From the NCBI RefSeq assembly GCF_018130765.1, contig NZ_JAFCJZ010000022.1, positions 62,001 to 126,000 on the forward strand: a DNA stretch of 64,000 bases, read 5' to 3'. Both the position numbers and the translations under genes were made by a program. Source of the stretch: Bradyrhizobium iriomotense (lineage in GTDB: Bacteria > Pseudomonadota > Alphaproteobacteria > Rhizobiales > Xanthobacteraceae). Positions 41,793 through 51,684 of this stretch are shown here, one piece after another. How positions within the stretch are numbered: the stretch's first letter is position 1; each line of letters starts with the position of its first letter. A model generated the notes under the pieces. That model was given only the letters and a program-made list of their open reading frames with translations. It was not told the origin of the DNA and ran no database searches.

Positions 41793-42296
41793 ATGCTGAG
41801 CAAGGATCTCGCCGATCTCAGAGCGCATATGGCCGACAATCCCGGTGCAGTGATCGAGGACGTTGCGCGCGAGCGCAAGGTTACGCCGCGCGCGGTGATC
41901 GAGGCGCTGCCGTCGTCCATGGTGCGCGTCGGAGGCGGCGAGCATTTCGCCGCCGCCATGCAGGACATCGCGGAATGGGGCGAGGTGACGCTGATCGTCC
42001 ACACCGATGACGCGATCTTCGAGTTCACCGGGGCAGTGCCGGCGGGCGAGATCGGCCGCGGCTATTTCAACCTGATGCAGCCCAAGGGATTGCACGGTCA
42101 TCTCCGCCACGAGCGTTGCGCGGCCGTTGCGTTCGTCGAGCGGCCCCTCATGGGCAAGACCTCGGCCTTCATCGCCTTCGTCAATGCCGACGGCGGCATC
42201 ATGTTCAAGGTGTTCGTCGGTCGCGACGAGACTCGCGCGCTGCGCAGCGACCAGCTGGAGCGGTTCCGTCAGCTCGCAGACCGGATCGCGGCGTAG
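41793..42296 (+). CDS. hutX: HutX/HugX-type intracellular heme carrier
   Basis: A 167-residue protein of the HutX/HugX/HuvX group (heme utilisation carrier). Pattern: N-terminal helix region (DLRAHMADNPGAVIEDVARERKVTPRAVIEAL), then GEVTLIVHTDDAIFEFTGAVPAGEIGRGYFNL, then LHGHLRHERCAAVAFVERPLMGKTSAFIAFVNADGGIMFKVFVGRDE. It should bind heme entering the cytoplasm and hand it to the monooxygenase. Operon: hmuR-hmuQ-hutX-exbB-exbD-tonB. Confidence 0.9.
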   Translation: MLSKDLADLRAHMADNPGAVIEDVARERKVTPRAVIEALPSSMVRVGGGEHFAAAMQDIAEWGEVTLIVHTDDAIFEFTGAVPAGEIGRGYFNLMQPKGLHGHLRHERCAAVAFVERPLMGKTSAFIAFVNADGGIMFKVFVGRDETRALRSDQLERFRQLADRIAA

Positions 42297-42321
42297 CTTC
42301 TTTTTCTGTCGGGAGATCAGG

Positions 42322-43098
<777 letters not shown>

Positions 43099-43101
43099 GC
43101 C

Positions 43102-43548
43102 ATGGCTGCGAAGCTCGGCGCACGCACCGGATCGCCGCGCAAGCGCGGCGACCTTGACGATCTCGACGTCACCCATGAGATCAACGTCACGCCGTTCATC
43201 GACGTGATGCTGGTGCTGCTGATCATCTTCATGGTGGCAGCCCCACTCGCCACCGTCGACATCGGCGTCGAGTTGCCGGCAACTGCCGCCGAGCCGGCGC
43301 CGCGGCCGGACAAGCCGGTCTTCGTCACCGTGAAGCCGGACCTCTCGATTGCTGTCGGCGAGGACGTCATAGGTCGCGATGCGCTCAGCACCTCGCTCGA
43401 TGCTGCCACCAAGGGTCGCAAGGACGAGCGCATCTATCTCCGCGCCGACAAGGCTGTCTCCTATGGCGACCTGATGGAGGTGATGAACACCCTGCGCAAC
43501 GCCGGCTATCTCAAGGTCGCTCTCGTCGGCCTCGACGGACGCAGCTGA
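43102..43548 (+). CDS. exbD: ExbD, TonB-energising subunit
   Basis: A 148-residue ExbD with a cytoplasmic N-terminus, one membrane helix carrying the key Asp (INVTPFIDVMLVLLIIFMVAAPL; Asp in PFID, about residue 33), and a periplasmic domain. 3 nt after exbB. Its TGA overlaps the tonB ATG by 1 nt (TGATG), so all three proteins should be coupled. Confidence 0.96.
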   Translation: MAAKLGARTGSPRKRGDLDDLDVTHEINVTPFIDVMLVLLIIFMVAAPLATVDIGVELPATAAEPAPRPDKPVFVTVKPDLSIAVGEDVIGRDALSTSLDAATKGRKDERIYLRADKAVSYGDLMEVMNTLRNAGYLKVALVGLDGRS

Positions 43549-44381
43549 TGGCCGCCGCGAACGCGTTTGCCCTGCACGAGCCAATTGGCGAGCGTGAAAC
43601 CGCGCGCTGGGGCGTATCGGCGGGCGTGATCATGGCGTTGCATGTTGCCGCTGCGCTGCTTGCGATGAGCTGGCTCAGGACGCAGCCGGAGCAGGGCGTC
43701 AGCCTGCCGGCGATCATGGTCGACATGTCCCCGGTCACCTCGGCGCCGCAATCGACGCCGCTCGACCTCGCGCCGGGGCCGGTGATGGAGCAGGCGGACG
43801 CCTCGCCGCCGGATCAGGCGGCGCCGCAGGCAGTCGACGAGACCATTGCGCCCACGCCCCCGCAGGACAAGCCGGAGGTCGTTGCGCCGCCCGAGCAGAA
43901 GCTGAAGCAGGCGGAGGCGGAGCCCGCCAAGGTCGTCGCCGAAACCAGGCCCGAGCCGGTCAAGCCGAAGGTGGTTCGTCCCGAGGCGAAGAAGCCGAGC
44001 CACACGACGCCGGCCCCACGCACCACGGCCTCGGCGCGCGCGGAGCGGCAGGCTCCGGCCGCATCGGCCGTGAGCGCGGGCGCATCGGCGGCAGCGATCG
44101 CGTCCTATAACCAGATGGTGGCGGCGCATCTGCAGCGCTTCAAGCAATATCCGCCGGCCTCGAAAGCCGCCGGCGAGAACGGCGTCGCGCGGCTGAGCTT
44201 CACACTCAGTCGCAGCGGGCAGGTTCTCGGCAGCCGTCTTGCCGGTTCGTCCGGCTATTCGGCACTCGACGCCGAGACCATGGCGATGGTCCGCCGGGCG
44301 CAGCCCTTTCCGGCGTTTCCACCCGACATCACGCATGCCACGATGAGCTTCACCGTGCCGGTCTCGTTCTCGATCCGGTAG
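43548..44381 (+). CDS. tonB: TonB, energy transducer
   Basis: A 277-residue TonB with an N-terminal anchor (SAGVIMALHVAAALLAMSWL, about 25-45), a long Pro/Glu/Lys-rich spacer (about 60-170) and a C-terminal TonB domain (NQMVAAHLQRFKQYPPASKAAGENGVARLSFTLSRSG..., about 185-275). It links ExbBD to HmuR. End of the heme operon, followed by a dispersed repeat. Confidence 0.95.
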   Translation: MAAANAFALHEPIGERETARWGVSAGVIMALHVAAALLAMSWLRTQPEQGVSLPAIMVDMSPVTSAPQSTPLDLAPGPVMEQADASPPDQAAPQAVDETIAPTPPQDKPEVVAPPEQKLKQAEAEPAKVVAETRPEPVKPKVVRPEAKKPSHTTPAPRTTASARAERQAPAASAVSAGASAAAIASYNQMVAAHLQRFKQYPPASKAAGENGVARLSFTLSRSGQVLGSRLAGSSGYSALDAETMAMVRRAQPFPAFPPDITHATMSFTVPVSFSIR

Positions 44382-44390
44382 CGGCCTTCT

Positions 44391-44580
44391 TCACCTCGCC
44401 CCGCTTGCGGGGAGAGGTCGGATTGCACCTGGCGATGCGGAGCATCGTCCAGCGCAATCCGGGTGAGGGGGACTCTCCGCGAGTCCGTCTCTTACCGTGA
44501 TCGTTGAAGCAGCCCCTCACCCCAACCCTCTCAGCGCGAGCGAAGCTCGTCGCGCCCCCGTAAGAGCGGGGAGAGGGAGA
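44391..44580. repeat. Dispersed repeat cluster after tonB
   Basis: Contains several inverted pairs: CTCGCCCCGCTTGCGGGGAGAGG, GGATTGCACCTGGCG...AGCGCAATCC, GACTC/GAGTC, and AGCCCCTCACC-type stretches. Same core family as 35541-35658 and 58251-58407. It sits in the gap between convergent tonB and the phytase-like gene. Confidence 0.75.
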
Positions 44581-44595
44581 AGAGAGAGCGTCGTC

Positions 44596-45951
44596 TTACT
44601 TCGCCTTCAGGAAGTCCGCGACTTCGAGCAGCATGAACTCGTCGTCATCGGCCTTGTTGGGATCGCGGCTGGAGGAGAACGGCAGGTTGTTGTCGTTGCC
44701 GACGATGATGTGGGTGTCGTCGACGCGGTCGACGTTCTCGATGGTGAAGAACGGGAAGGTGTAGACACCGTCATTGAGCGGCTTCCTCGCCTTCTTGTCG
44801 GGATCCCTGATCTTCATCAGGTCGATATAGCCGATCTTGCGCACGGGCTTGCCGACATTGGCGTCCGTCAGCTCGATCTTGTAGATGCGCTTGAACTTGG
44901 CGAGATCAGGAAAGCAGTTCTCGCCGCGCTGGCCTTGCGGGCAGGCCTTGTCGGCGGTGCCTTCGCCATTGTCGCGCTCGATGATGAGGCCGGAGGCCTG
45001 ATCGATCATGTTGAAGTCGCCGATGGCGTTGCCGTTCTGCTCGAACACATATTGCCAGTAGCGGCCGGTGAACTTCTCGGCAGCGACGTCGAATTCGAGG
45101 ATGCGGGAGGCTTCCTTGCCGTCGACCTTCTCCCAATCCTTCTTGTCGGCATCCCACAGCGGCCCCTCGAGCAGGCCGTAGAGGAATTTTCCGTCCTTCG
45201 ACGCGGCGAAGCCCTCATAGCCCTTGGAGCGGCGGAGATTGACGTTGGTGTAGGTCGCGCCCGGGGCACCCGGGGTAGCCACCGCCCAGTTGTCCGGCGA
45301 GCGCACCGGCTTGCCGTCGGCAACCGTCTCGAACACGCCGAGGATTTTTCCCGTCTTGTCGGCCTTCAGGATGTAGGGGCCGAACTCGTCACCGATCCAG
45401 AAGACATCACCGATGATCTGGAAGCCCTCGGTGTCGAAGTCCGAGCCGGTGAGGTAACGCTTCTGGGTGTCCTCATGCACGATGCGGAAGGGGACGCGTC
45501 TGTCGGGATCGTGCAGGAAGACGGTCTCCAGGCGCTCGATCTTGCCGTTCGCCCAGTCCATCTTGTAGCGGTTGAGATACAGCATCGAATCCGGCGAGTT
45601 GGCGCGCGCGCCCATGCCGTTGTCGGTGATCACCCAGTAGCTGCCGTCGGGCATGTGCTTGATGCCGGAATGGCCCTGCAGCGGCTGGCCCTTGAACGGC
45701 AGCGACACGCCGGTCGGACGCTCATAGGACTTGCCCATGACGGTGCCGAGCGCGTCGATGCGCTTGCCGGTCGTGTACTTGCCCGAGGTCTTGAGATCGG
45801 CGGGCGCATCCGCCGGCGCGTCGATGAAGGTGGCGGCCGGCATCACCACGTGGCCGGCGAGCTTGGCCGGGAATTCGCCCTCGCTCTGCGCGAGCGCGGT
45901 GCTCGCGGTGAGAATGATCGTTGCGACGGTGCTGAGAAAAGTCGCGCGCAT
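44596..45951 (-). CDS. Esterase-like/phytase-like domain periplasmic protein
   Basis: A 451-residue secreted protein with a signal peptide (FLSTVATIILTASTALA). The body has the PF13449-like beta-propeller pattern: HSGIKHMPDGSYWVITDNGMGARANSPDSML, GFQIIGDVFWIGDEFGPYILKAD, EGFAASKDGKFLYGLLEGPL, and TIENVDRVDDTHIIVGNDNNLPFSS. Such proteins are annotated as esterase-like activity of phytase; activity here is unproven. ATG at 45951 has an AGGAGA site. Downstream of the alpha/beta hydrolase by 149 nt, same strand. Confidence 0.85.
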   Translation of the reverse strand: MRATFLSTVATIILTASTALAQSEGEFPAKLAGHVVMPAATFIDAPADAPADLKTSGKYTTGKRIDALGTVMGKSYERPTGVSLPFKGQPLQGHSGIKHMPDGSYWVITDNGMGARANSPDSMLYLNRYKMDWANGKIERLETVFLHDPDRRVPFRIVHEDTQKRYLTGSDFDTEGFQIIGDVFWIGDEFGPYILKADKTGKILGVFETVADGKPVRSPDNWAVATPGAPGATYTNVNLRRSKGYEGFAASKDGKFLYGLLEGPLWDADKKDWEKVDGKEASRILEFDVAAEKFTGRYWQYVFEQNGNAIGDFNMIDQASGLIIERDNGEGTADKACPQGQRGENCFPDLAKFKRIYKIELTDANVGKPVRKIGYIDLMKIRDPDKKARKPLNDGVYTFPFFTIENVDRVDDTHIIVGNDNNLPFSSSRDPNKADDDEFMLLEVADFLKAK

Positions 45952-46100
45952 GTGCGTCTCCTGTTGGCGGATGCACGCGTTATGCGGATGGCCTATTGCA
46001 GTTTTGTGAAACCGGGCCAAACGCCGCAGCTCTCTCCCGCCCCCGATCGAATCTCGCGAGGGTAGCCGCCGGCGCGGCGACCTCGCGAAATCCGACAAGG

Positions 46101-47108
46101 TTAGGCGATCTTGCGGGCCAGGAAATCGCGGATCAGGGGAGTGACCTCGTCGAACCTGTCCTCGAGCAGGAAATGACCGGAGTTGATCAGATGAAATTCC
46201 ACCTGGGGCAGGTCGCGCTTGTAGGGATGGGCACCGTCGGCGGGAAAGATGAAATCGTTCTTGCCCCAGACGATCAGCGTCGGCGGCTTGTGCTTGCGGA
46301 AGTAGGCCTGCACCGCCGGATACAGCGGCAAATTGGTTCGATAGTCGTAGAACATGTCGAGCTGAACGTCGTTGTTGCCCGGCCGGTCCAGCAGCGCCTG
46401 ATCATGGATCCAGTTGTCGGGCGAGATCCGGCTCGCGTCCGACATGCCGTCGGTGTACTGAAATTTAGTCGTCTCCAGCGTCAACAGCTTCATCAGCGCC
46501 TGACGGCTCGCGTCGGAGCCGTCGGCCCAGTATTGCTTGATCGGATTCCAGAACTCCTTCAATCCTTCATCGTAGGCGTTGCCGTTCTGAACGATGAGGC
46601 CGCTGATGCGCTCGGGATGCTTCAGCGCTAGCCGCCAGCCGACCGGGGCACCGTAATCCATGACATACATCGCGTAGCGCTTGACGCCGAGCTGGTCGAG
46701 CAGGCCGTCGACGAGCTCGCCGAAGCGATCGAACGTGTACTTGAATGACGCCCGCGGCGGCATGTCGCTCTGGCCGTAGCCGGGATAATCGGGAGCGATC
46801 ACGTGATACCGATCCGCCAGAGCCGGAATCAGGTTGCGGAACATGTGGGAGGAGGTCGGAAAACCGTGCAGCAGCAGCACCACGGGCGCATCCTTCGGCC
46901 CGGCTTCGCGATAGAAGATCTTGATGCCGTCGACGGTCTTGGTCCGATGGTACGTGACCGGATAGCCGCCGCCGCTTTCGGAGCGATCGCGTTGCGGCTT
47001 TGCCGCGGCAGCCGGCGCAGCCGCAGCAACGGCAACTCCGGATAGGCCAAGGATGAGGTGTCGGCGATCGAGGCCGGCTGATGGGCGTGTGATGTTCTCG
47101 GTGGTCAT
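46101..47108 (-). CDS. Alpha/beta hydrolase, epoxide hydrolase/dehalogenase-like, exported
   Basis: A 335-residue hydrolase with a twin-Arg-like leader (LDRRHLILGLSGVAVAAAAPAAAA). Oxyanion motif LLHGFPTSSHMFR, nucleophile elbow VMDYGAPVGWRLAL (Asp nucleophile, as in epoxide hydrolases and haloalkane dehalogenases), the late acid/His in NSGHFLLEDR. The substrate is unknown. ATG at 47108 has a GGGAG site. Divergent from the LysR gene 361 nt away, whose product may control it. The longer ORF to 47387 adds no family-like sequence. Confidence 0.87.
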   Translation of the reverse strand: MTTENITRPSAGLDRRHLILGLSGVAVAAAAPAAAAKPQRDRSESGGGYPVTYHRTKTVDGIKIFYREAGPKDAPVVLLLHGFPTSSHMFRNLIPALADRYHVIAPDYPGYGQSDMPPRASFKYTFDRFGELVDGLLDQLGVKRYAMYVMDYGAPVGWRLALKHPERISGLIVQNGNAYDEGLKEFWNPIKQYWADGSDASRQALMKLLTLETTKFQYTDGMSDASRISPDNWIHDQALLDRPGNNDVQLDMFYDYRTNLPLYPAVQAYFRKHKPPTLIVWGKNDFIFPADGAHPYKRDLPQVEFHLINSGHFLLEDRFDEVTPLIRDFLARKIA

Positions 47109-47469
47109 GTCGATCTCCCAGTCAAATCGGTGATAATTGTATTCGTCGGTCGCCGCGAGCCCGGCGCTGGATTCTGCGATGACGGCTGTCAATGCAGCCG
47201 GCGGCCGTGTGATCGGCGGGCTTGTGGTCGGTGCGCCAGGGGATGCCGAAGGCAGATCCAATTCCACGCTGCCTTCGCGCGTCAGGCCGAGGTGCCGCAA
47301 TTGCGAGCAGCCGAATGCTGTCCGGCATTCGTCGGTTGATCGTTTTCCAGGCAAGCTTCCAGCCGTCCCATTCCAAATCCGCAGCAAGCTTCGGGTAACC
47401 GATTGCGACCGGCGGGATCAGTCCATATGATCGAGAAGCTACTTCTCAGGTTACGGAAAGACGCGTCTG
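47109..47469. promoter_or_regulatory. Divergent promoter region of hydrolase and LysR genes, with palindrome
   Basis: 361 nt without a supported gene. A perfect palindrome GAGAAG-CTA-CTTCTC lies at 47433-47447, 22 nt before the LysR start, a typical place for autoregulation. No other clear motif. Confidence 0.5.
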
Positions 47470-48363
47470 ATGGACCGGCTGGAGGCGATGTCGGTGATCA
47501 TCGCCGTCAATGATACAGGAAGCTTCTCGGCAGCCTCCCGGCGCCTCCATATGCCGGTCGCAACAGTCAGCCGAACGGTTGCCGAGCTGGAGGCGCGGCT
47601 GAACGCCCAGCTGTTTCAGAGGTCGTCGCGCCAGATGACGCTGACCGATGCGGGGCGATCCTATATCGAGGCCTGCAAGCGGATCATCGAGCAGGTGGAC
47701 GATGCCGAGAGGGAGGTCTCCGGCGAGTACAGAAGTCCGAGGGGCGATCTCGCGGTCACGTCGCCGTGGGGACTGGGCCACATGCACCTTCTGCCGATCG
47801 CGCTCGAGTTCATGGAGGCTTATCCCGAGATCGCGCTGCGGCTCGTCCTCACCGACCGCATCGTCAACACCGTCGACGAGAATATCGATGTGTCGATTCG
47901 GATCGGCAGTCTGCCGGACAGCAACCTGATCGCGACCCGGGTTGGCTCGGTCCGGTTCGTGCTCTGCGCCAGTCCCGGATACCTCGCGAAGCGGGGGCAT
48001 CCGAACGAGCCCGCCGATCTCGCTTCGCACGATTGTATCGGCGTCGACAGCCATGCGGCGCAGAAGAGCTGGAAGTTCGTCATGGACGGCAGCGAAGTCA
48101 CGGTGCCGATACGATCGAGATTGACGGTGAGCGATTCGGAGGCCGCGGTCGAAGCTGCCGTCGCAGGTGCCGGCATCGCGCGCGTGATGTCCTACAAGAT
48201 GGAGGACGCGCGGCGTGCCGGCAAGGTTGTCCTCATGCTGGAGGAATTCGAGCAGGAGCCCTGGCCGGTGCATTTCGTCTATGCAGAGCGAAAGCCTGCG
48301 CCGCTCAAGCTCCGCGCCTTTCTGGATTGGGCCACCCCGCGCCTCAAGGCTCGGCTTGCCTAG
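47470..48363 (+). CDS. LysR-family transcriptional regulator
   Basis: A 297-residue LTTR: N-terminal winged HTH (MDRLEAMSVIIAVNDTGSFSAASRRLHMPVATVSRTVAELEARLNAQLFQRSSRQMTLTDAG, 1-63), then the two-lobe effector domain. The IDVSIRIGSLPDSNLIATRVG segment puts it near the broad CrgA/DsdC-like group with unknown effectors. Divergent from the alpha/beta hydrolase, its most likely target. Convergent with the ABC permease gene (5 nt gap). Confidence 0.93.
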   Translation: MDRLEAMSVIIAVNDTGSFSAASRRLHMPVATVSRTVAELEARLNAQLFQRSSRQMTLTDAGRSYIEACKRIIEQVDDAEREVSGEYRSPRGDLAVTSPWGLGHMHLLPIALEFMEAYPEIALRLVLTDRIVNTVDENIDVSIRIGSLPDSNLIATRVGSVRFVLCASPGYLAKRGHPNEPADLASHDCIGVDSHAAQKSWKFVMDGSEVTVPIRSRLTVSDSEAAVEAAVAGAGIARVMSYKMEDARRAGKVVLMLEEFEQEPWPVHFVYAERKPAPLKLRAFLDWATPRLKARLA

Positions 48364-48368
48364 TTCTG

Positions 48369-49265
48369 TTACTCCTTCACCGCGCCGGTGAGCGAGGACA
48401 CGTAATAGTCCACGAACAGCGAGTAGAAGATCGCGACCGGCAGCGAGCCGAGCAGCGAGCCCGCCATCAGCGCACCCCATTGGTAGACGTCGCCGGTGAC
48501 GAGCTCGGTCAGGATCGCGACCGGCACGGTCTTGTTGGCGCCGCTCTGGATGAAGGCGAGTGCGTAGATGAACTCGTTCCAGGACAGCGTGAAGGAGAAG
48601 ATGCCGGCCGAGATCAGGCCGGGCACCGCCAGCGGCAGCGTGATCCGGCGCAGGATCTGGAGCCGCGTGGCGCCGTCGACCAGCGCGCATTCCTCGAGCT
48701 CGTAGGGGATCGACTTGAAATAGCCGATCAGGAGCCAGGTGCAGAACGGCACCAGGAAGGTCGGATAGACCAGGATCAGCGCCAGCGGCGAGTCGAACAG
48801 GCCGAACTGCACCACGACGGTGGCGAGCGGAATGAACAGGATCGACGGCGGTACGAGATAGGCCAGATAAATGCCGAGGCCGACATAGGGACTGCCGCGG
48901 AAACGCAGGCGTTCGATCGCGTAGGCCGCCAGCGTAGACGCGATTAGCGACAGCGTGGTCGAGCCGATCGCGACGAGCATCGTCGTCTTGAGCCAGCGTG
49001 GATAGGCGGTGTCGAACAACAGATGCTTGATGTGGGCGAGCGTCGGCGAGGAGATCCAGAACGGATTGTGGTCTTTGTAGTTCATCAGTTCCGCGTTCGG
49101 CTTGAACGAGGTGATCGCCATCCAGTAGAACGGGAACAGCAGGATCAGCACGAAGCAGCCGAGCGGCAGGTAGATCATCATCAGCCGCCGCAGCCCGGAA
49201 TCCCAGGCCATGGTGTCGGGTGCTGCCTTGGTGACGGAGGAGCCTTGCGCGACGGCGTCAGTCAT
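48369..49265 (-). CDS. Sugar ABC transporter permease, MalG type (second locus)
   Basis: A 298-residue permease with about six helices; EAA loop EECALVDGATRLQILRRITLPLAVP. The ATG overlaps the end of the MalF-type gene by 8 nt. It ends the operon; no ATPase gene follows (the next gene is the convergent LysR regulator). A distant ATPase is needed. Confidence 0.92.
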   Translation of the reverse strand: MTDAVAQGSSVTKAAPDTMAWDSGLRRLMMIYLPLGCFVLILLFPFYWMAITSFKPNAELMNYKDHNPFWISSPTLAHIKHLLFDTAYPRWLKTTMLVAIGSTTLSLIASTLAAYAIERLRFRGSPYVGLGIYLAYLVPPSILFIPLATVVVQFGLFDSPLALILVYPTFLVPFCTWLLIGYFKSIPYELEECALVDGATRLQILRRITLPLAVPGLISAGIFSFTLSWNEFIYALAFIQSGANKTVPVAILTELVTGDVYQWGALMAGSLLGSLPVAIFYSLFVDYYVSSLTGAVKE

Positions 49266-50214
49266 TGGCCTCTCCCTGCTGCCATTTGCGGCGCGCCAGG
49301 CCGAAATAGGAGAACAGCGTCGCGAACACCAGGAACGGGATCATCGACACTGCGATCGCGGCGCCTTCGCCGAGCTCGCCGCCGGCGATGCCGCGCTGGA
49401 AGGCCAGCGTCGCCAGCAAATGGGTTGAGTTCACCGGACCGCCGCGGGTGATGGCGTAGACGAGCTGGAAGTCGGTGAAGGTGAAGATGATCGAGAACGT
49501 CATGACGATGGCGAGGATCGGCATCATCATCGGAAAGGTGATGTAGCGGAAGCGCTGCCAGGCGCTGGCGCCGTCGAGCATCGCGGCCTCGTAGAGCGAG
49601 GGAGAGATGGTCTGCAGGCCCGCCAGCAGCGAGATCGCGACGAAGGGAATGCCGCGCCAGATATTGGCGGCGATCAGCGAGAAGCGCGCCGGCCAGGGCG
49701 AGCCGAGGAAGTCGATATTGCTGGACCTCCAGTGCAGCACGTCGACCAGGAGATAAGAGATGATCGAGAATTGCGGATCGTAGATCCACCAGAACGCCAG
49801 CGCCGAGAGCACCGTCGGTACGATCCAGGGCAGCAGCACGATGGCGCGCAGCACGCTCTTGAACGGGAAATGGTTGTTGAGCAGCAGCGCGAGCCAGAAG
49901 CCGAGCGCGAACTTTCCGAAGGTCGCGATTGCCGTGTAGAACACGCTGTAGAACACCGCGTTCCACCACAGGGGATCGGTGAGCAGATACTGGAAGTTCT
50001 CGAGGCCGACAAAGATGCCGCGCCGCCCGATCGTGGTGTCGGTGAAGGCGAGCCAGACGCCGAGGCCGAGCGGATAGGTGAGGAAGACGGCAAGCAGCCC
50101 GAGCGCCGGCGCAAGGCACATCGCGATCAGGAACGGCTTGTAGTCGAACAGCCGCACGATCCAGTTCGGCTGCCGCTGCGCCAGCGCGGGAGAAGAGAGG
50201 GTGGTCACGGACAT
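49258..50214 (-). CDS. Sugar ABC transporter permease, MalF type (second locus)
   Basis: A 318-residue permease with about six helices; EAA loop EAAMLDGASAWQRFRYITFPMMMP. It lies 124 nt downstream of the binding-protein gene, a gap filled by a dispersed inverted repeat (50249-50334). Confidence 0.92.
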   Translation of the reverse strand: MSVTTLSSPALAQRQPNWIVRLFDYKPFLIAMCLAPALGLLAVFLTYPLGLGVWLAFTDTTIGRRGIFVGLENFQYLLTDPLWWNAVFYSVFYTAIATFGKFALGFWLALLLNNHFPFKSVLRAIVLLPWIVPTVLSALAFWWIYDPQFSIISYLLVDVLHWRSSNIDFLGSPWPARFSLIAANIWRGIPFVAISLLAGLQTISPSLYEAAMLDGASAWQRFRYITFPMMMPILAIVMTFSIIFTFTDFQLVYAITRGGPVNSTHLLATLAFQRGIAGGELGEGAAIAVSMIPFLVFATLFSYFGLARRKWQQGEAND

Positions 50215-50248
50215 TAGTCTGTTGTCCTGTTCTAAGCTTTCACCACGT

Positions 50249-50334
50249 CGTCATTGCGAGGAGCGAAGTGACGAAGCAATCCAGGCTGTCGCTGCGGGGA
50301 CGGACTGGATTGCTTCGCTTCGCTCGTAATGACG
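50249..50334. repeat. Dispersed inverted repeat inside the second ABC operon
   Basis: Left arm CGTCATTGCGAGGAGCGAAG with ACGAAGCAATCCAG, right arm CTGGATTGCTTCG and CGCTCGTAATGACG. It lies between the binding-protein stop and the MalF-type start, much like REP elements between malE and malF in enteric bacteria. Confidence 0.8.
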
Positions 50335-50338
50335 ATCT

Positions 50339-51601
50339 CTACTTCTGCCGCCGGAAGTACCGCTTGCAGCGCTGCTCGGCTTCCGCGGCCGCGGCTTCCG
50401 GCGTGGCAGCGCCGGTGGCGACAGATGCGCACATCTGAATCAGCACATAATCGGCGCTGACCGCACCGGTCGCGGTCGAGATCGGGCCCTTGTAGCCGTC
50501 ATAGTAGGTGCTGTTCATCGTGTCCTTGAACAGCCTCACCTTGGGATCCTGCGACCACACGGCGGCCTCGGCATAGGCGGCCAGCGGCTGGGACCAGTAG
50601 CCGGAGTTGGCATTGAGCCACGGCTCGTACTGATCCTTTTCCATCATGTATTGCAGGAAGGCCTTTGCGGCGTTGGGGTACGGGCTGTGCTTGAACACCA
50701 TGGCGTTCAGGGTCAGGCCCGCCATCGGAGAGACCTTGGCGAGGCCCTTGGGCAGCAACTGATGCTCGCTGTCCTCGGCAATCGCCTTGGTTGCCGGGTC
50801 GTTCTTGAGCGAGAAGTACAGCGAGACGCCGTTGGCCGTCAGCGAGATCTCCTGCGAGGAATAGGCGCGGTTGTTGCTGACGTCGTTCCAGGACGGCGTG
50901 CCGGCGATGAAGGTCGGATACAGCTCCTTGACCCAGTTCAGTGCGGCGATCGTCTCCTTGCTGTTGATGGTGACGTTGCCCTCCTCGTCGAGCAGGGAGG
51001 CGTTGTGCGACCACAGCGCCCAGTTGGCGAATCCGTTGCCGTCGCCCTTGGCATTGCCGAGCGCGAAGCCGACCGATTGCAGGACCGATTTGCGGTAGAT
51101 CAGGGGACCCGCAGTGGCGCCGAACGGCAGTCCGATCCAGGCCTCGCTCTTGTTCTTCTTGCCGTAGCGTTGCGCCAGCGGCAGCCAGCCCCCGTATCGC
51201 TTGCCGAGATAGTCGGCGACGTCGGTGAGCTCGATCAGCTTGTCGATGTAAATGTGCGGCGCGTCGGAGAAGCCGATGATGATGTCGGGGCCGGCGCCGG
51301 AATTCGAGGTCACCGCGGTCTGCTGGTTGATATCCTCCCAGCCGACGAAGTCGACCTTGACCTCGACCCCGGTGTCCTTGGTGAACTTTGCCGCGTTGGC
51401 GCGGAACACGTCCTCATCGGCCTGGACGAAGCGCACCGGGCGCAGCATGCGTAGCGATGCGCCCTTCTCGATGTCGCGCTTGGGTGCCGGAACATCGGCA
51501 GCTCTAATGTTGGATGTTTGCGCTGCAGCACCGGTGGCCGCGAGCGTTGCAGCGGACAGGCCCAGCGCCAAGGCATCACGACGTGTGATGTCGTTCCTCA
51601 T
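50339..51601 (-). CDS. Sugar ABC transporter binding protein (second locus)
   Basis: A 420-residue family 1 solute-binding protein with a twin-Arg-like signal (ITRRDALALGLSAATLAATGAAA). Typical features: VFRANAAKFTKDTGVEVKVDFVGWEDINQQTAVTSNSGAGPDIIIGFSDAPHIYIDKLIELTDVADYL and WIGLPFGATAGPLIYRKSVLQSVGF. ATG at 51601 with GGGAGG site. It follows the 2-hydroxyacid dehydrogenase by 83 nt, so uptake and oxidation of a hydroxy-acid or sugar derivative may be linked. Confidence 0.9.
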   Translation of the reverse strand: MRNDITRRDALALGLSAATLAATGAAAQTSNIRAADVPAPKRDIEKGASLRMLRPVRFVQADEDVFRANAAKFTKDTGVEVKVDFVGWEDINQQTAVTSNSGAGPDIIIGFSDAPHIYIDKLIELTDVADYLGKRYGGWLPLAQRYGKKNKSEAWIGLPFGATAGPLIYRKSVLQSVGFALGNAKGDGNGFANWALWSHNASLLDEEGNVTINSKETIAALNWVKELYPTFIAGTPSWNDVSNNRAYSSQEISLTANGVSLYFSLKNDPATKAIAEDSEHQLLPKGLAKVSPMAGLTLNAMVFKHSPYPNAAKAFLQYMMEKDQYEPWLNANSGYWSQPLAAYAEAAVWSQDPKVRLFKDTMNSTYYDGYKGPISTATGAVSADYVLIQMCASVATGAATPEAAAAEAEQRCKRYFRRQK

Positions 51602-51684
51602 CAGTACCTCCCTATATGTTCCCTTCCCGGCGTTGATCGCCGGTGAAGGGTCTTTCCAGTTCCGGCGCTTGTTGCGCCGGCTGC

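Noticed and set aside
44497..46065. Plus-strand ORF of 522 codons
   Set aside because: Antisense to the phytase-like gene, and its start lies in a dispersed repeat.
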